Source: Pseudomonadota bacterium (lineage in GTDB: Bacteria > Pseudomonadota > Alphaproteobacteria > Rhizobiales > Xanthobacteraceae). From it: DNA of 64,000 bases. The translations under genes were made by a program, and so were the position numbers. Numbering within the stretch: position 1 is the first letter of the stretch; every line of letters starts with the position of its first letter. The stretch covers positions 62,001 to 126,000 of the forward strand of contig JAEXYA010000014.1 of the NCBI GenBank assembly GCA_023451825.1. Reading direction: 5' to 3'. Positions 63,201-64,000 of the stretch are shown in pieces. The notes beneath the pieces are model-generated. The model made no database searches and had not been told where the DNA came from. It saw only the letters and a list, made by a program, of their open reading frames with translations.

Positions 63201-64000
63201 CTTGTTGTTGGACGTGACCTGTTCGGTGGCGCTGATGGTGACGTCGGTGAAGCCGAGCGTGATGCGCTTATCGGTGGTCTGGGTATTCGGCGCCGTATTC
63301 GGACCGTAGCCGAACACGACACGATTGCCGGCTATGTTCAACTTGCTGTCGCCGAGCATGTCGGTGATCGGGGCACCCGGCGCGGCCACCGCGCCGGTCC
63401 AGACGAATTCGTCAGCACGAATAGTCGCAACATCGCTCGCGTCGCCATAGCCATAGATCGCCGGCGTGCCGAAGACGAAACGGCCGACCTTGGTGGCATC
63501 GAGCGTCACGCTGCCGAACACGTTCACCGAATTGCGCGCATTGAGCGCCAGGGTCTCTAGCGCCGGAGCGCCGATGGCCGTGTTGCCGGCCAACAGGTTC
63601 GACAAGACGCCTTGATTGAGTTGAAGACCCGCGGGCAAACGACCCGCGGCAGCGGCCGCCGCGATCGCCGCATCGTCGCCAAGATTGATCGCCGACATCG
63701 CCAGCACGAGATTGCGGGTGCCATAGGACACATTGCTGGCGATCGAGAACGCACCAACGGTGGCGACGCCAATCGTGCCTTCCGACACCAGCGTGGTCGT
63801 ACGATTGCAGCTTGCGGTGACGCAGCCGCCGATCGCGATCTGCGTGGCGAAGCCGGGGTCATTCGACGACTCCGCCTGGGTCAGATCGATGAATCCGTTC
63901 GACACGACGAGTACGCCGTCGCCAGTGAACACATAGCCATCGCGGGAGTCGAAGCTGGCGCGGCCACGGCCGAGCGTGCTGATCGAGGCGCCCTCCTCGA
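57291..64000 (-). CDS. Second giant filamentous-haemagglutinin-family protein (partial)
   Basis: The C-terminal 2235 residues are in the window; the reading frame stays open to the window edge, so the N-terminus with any signal and TPS domain lies outside. Beta-helix-type repeats fill most of it. A Cys pair occurs early (IGGCVTASCNRTT). In common with the protein at 14656: an SWWINF / ALGGGNVAI segment, LIAPLGTIDAGEAGIRVSG, and the near-terminal VIIVEVLGYGG, so the two are paralogues of one architecture. The C-terminus (ALSETERKQLATR) is charged. It lies upstream of paaX on the same strand with a 122-base gap. Confidence 0.9.
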   Translation of the reverse strand, partial: EEGASISTLGRGRASFDSRDGYVFTGDGVLVVSNGFIDLTQAESSNDPGFATQIAIGGCVTASCNRTTTLVSEGTIGVATVGAFSIASNVSYGTRNLVLAMSAINLGDDAAIAAAAAAGRLPAGLQLNQGVLSNLLAGNTAIGAPALETLALNARNSVNVFGSVTLDATKVGRFVFGTPAIYGYGDASDVATIRADEFVWTGAVAAPGAPITDMLGDSKLNIAGNRVVFGYGPNTAPNTQTTDKRITLGFTDVTISATEQVTSNNKSTLGVYHQRGAYDPVTGYQYSGGNLTIASPLVTGAAASSNIITAGGDIRIVGTGGAATPVEALGAKIELKGTNVSIDTSVVLPSGRLVVTASGDIVLGDSARLDLSGRAVQMFDVTKYSWGGDLVLTSTNGNLRQESGSFIDLSAQNNRGGTATFSALGSNAGGVALNGTIRGSASGQYDAGGTLVPYDAAEITVQAQTLADFAGLNARLNAGEVFGARRFQIKQGDLTVGNEVKARNVEIVLDGGSLTVNGTIDASGVQVGSIRLAVMNDLTINGRLDAHATSLRFDSYGLIIDAPNRATVDLTSRDGMLTLTGYAAIDLRAGTDVAVGSGLYQNDGVARGTLALNAPRRGTNDIAIDIQGAPSIAGAKSVAVYGYRTYDDAPVATAPDVTGHKPQEITQAYLDTIHGHSTAFINAALGNGALSVRLAGLGTYHLRPGVDIVAKISADNPNGDLTIPGDLDLSGYRYGPNANAPARGYGEPGAINFRASGNLNVRGSINDGFTPPPASNNDNGWVLDQGVLPYGGDLILPIAVTLDAGSVFKKGAVLDYNLQARFVDQFGNTVAMPAGTVLPVRATLVANYIMAAGVVGATVYNADGTVRYAAGTVLADSVTLTAGMHLGIGTVLRADGFFAPLTWPKGVPLPINMTSTVQINFAAGARIPTMTDVKLPGGTSIQLRTATAGRQGANWAVAPMLGAGTMSWDMQLTAGADLGSADVRARNTLGSGSIVLGDTHHAALTAAGGEFRNLSQAGATALIAALGFDYPGLTASALIGKSESEIVMMLGGAGVTWRDFVDAYGLSLNFWQPSTGNIELGVTLQGATRIASLNGGPPPGYTIATMVGLTRSQLAVAYQAPANTPWADFGVPSNFATWGQGNLDVISMPPTTTYAAPSFSVIRTGTGDLSLTAAGDIRMESLYGVYTAGTALTVDAAYNRARGMTTDGTLLGSATADNNYKAATDLYQAWYPDHGGNVAITAGGNLIGDIYGKSKFGGPSTVLTGNWLWRQGTGTTAVDTPIPTSWWINFGTYVANSNVSNAAKTPDLVGFTGIGALGGGNVAIRVGGEAGTITLRGDQNEGNRSQGLVVAVGSTGRVGTDGSLALTGGGDIDMRIAGQLNPQLTLTNSNEKHVLTGSLIDLRGALHLNAESIGGLKLVYGVIKETYDPRGIDPFNPSSSNARSGITLVPGDSVMTVETRGDLVLGGAGDPGRSVSPSNSAYRAGGTNYVGGGESWFSLWTDNTAINLIAAGGNLTPSTSTGEGWDTNFRGLNLSTDQNMVDGTYLYPPTLRAAALNGSIYYGLSALSFMRTSGTNPFPTVTLAPSLHGTLEMMAGNSIYAGQYGFTLSGTGTLLPTPFNPAFASRETTIAGKNLVTNGSFTGTTAGGTIIPTSLFVFGPNTATIPVGRAEDADPVRFYAGTGDVLGLLTGEILTNVLGTRIWYSGSGPLMVRAGRDIVGAGLTPGAIRESYYDGSRTRGDLIVHSYSNDVSVLAAGRDIMNVNFDIAGPGALEIYAGRNIYQADKGAITSLGAIVAGDVRPGVDIAMLAGVGVAGPDYKAFAARYLDPANLAVSGTPLADQAGKVAKTYETELAAWLKQRYGFAGSDAEARAYLAALAPEQQHIFLRDVYFAELKAGGREYNDTNSARFGSYLRGREAIATLFPERDAAGQTISRNGDITTFSGEYTERDLSTGKDVIKKRDGALRTLSGGDIRLLAPGGQIVIGVEGLPPTDKAGLVTQGAGDIEVYAQKSLLLGLSRIMTTFGGNILAWSSEGDINAGRGSKTTTVYTPPKREYDKYGRAKLSSQATSAGAGIATLNPLPEIPAGDIDLIAPLGTIDAGEAGIRVSGNVNLAALQIINAANIQVQGSSAGIPTVQAPSISASLSTSNAAAASQQTAAPQAAANNAPSVIIVEVLGYGGGEAPRPADEDEKPSQRSQRSYNHDSAFQVVGVGELNEAELRALSETERKQLATR

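Overview
The window looks like chromosome from an alphaproteobacterium of the Bradyrhizobiaceae/Nitrobacteraceae (Bradyrhizobium, Rhodopseudomonas, Tardiphaga, Afipia type). The evidence is high GC, two copies of a palindromic intergenic repeat typical of that family, sigma-EcfG (general stress response) promoters of the form GGAAC-N16-CGTT, an NDUFS4-type complex I accessory subunit, and a phenylacetate cluster paired with a Liv-type ABC transporter. The genus cannot be fixed from the sequence alone.

Layout. 0-5.9 kb: mixed housekeeping genes (enoyl-CoA hydratase, complex I accessory subunit, OpgC-like acyltransferase), a BrnT/BrnA toxin-antitoxin pair beside a palindromic repeat, tRNA-Pro(TGG), a DUF192 protein, a double cold-shock-domain protein and a sirtuin. 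6-14.2 kb: a dense run of very small genes. It holds an H-NS protein and a tailless H-NS-like paralogue, two small proteins with the same C-terminal helix, DUF3606, a zinc ribbon, a Gly/Tyr/Arg-rich secreted protein, a PRC barrel, single-span membrane peptides including one of 26 residues, a PAS protein, glyoxalase I, a GST and PilZ. Several of these have sigma-EcfG promoters, so this is probably a stress-regulon neighbourhood. 14.5-28.4 kb: tRNA-Glu(TTC), then a 3725-residue filamentous-haemagglutinin-type exoprotein behind an STN-TonB_C / ECF sigma / FecR operon. This block is bracketed by a 17-bp direct repeat that includes the tRNA-Glu 3' end.

28.7-39.0 kb: one long minus-strand operon (serine hydrolase, peptide-type ABC importer, copper amine oxidase, small membrane protein, gamma-glutamyltransferase) divergent from an AraC-family regulator. 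40.2-57.2 kb: phenylacetate catabolism. It comprises a Liv-type importer, then paaG-paaI-paaK-tetR-paaZ-ethD-P450-thioesterase on the plus strand, facing paaABCDE and paaX on the minus strand. 57.3-64 kb: the C-terminal 2235 residues of a second giant haemagglutinin-like protein that runs off the window.

How it fits together. The importer, amine oxidase and gamma-glutamyltransferase could release and oxidise an imported amine. If that amine is phenethylamine, the product phenylacetaldehyde would, after oxidation, feed PaaK and the PaaABC(D)E epoxidase, PaaG and PaaZ. The phenylacetaldehyde dehydrogenase and the last beta-oxidation steps (PaaF, PaaH, PaaJ) are not in the window. The catabolic block lies between two paralogous giant surface proteins. 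The first has its own envelope-signalling operon in which an unusual soluble STN-TonB_C protein takes the place of the usual TonB-dependent transducer. I consider that locus the best candidate for an undescribed system.
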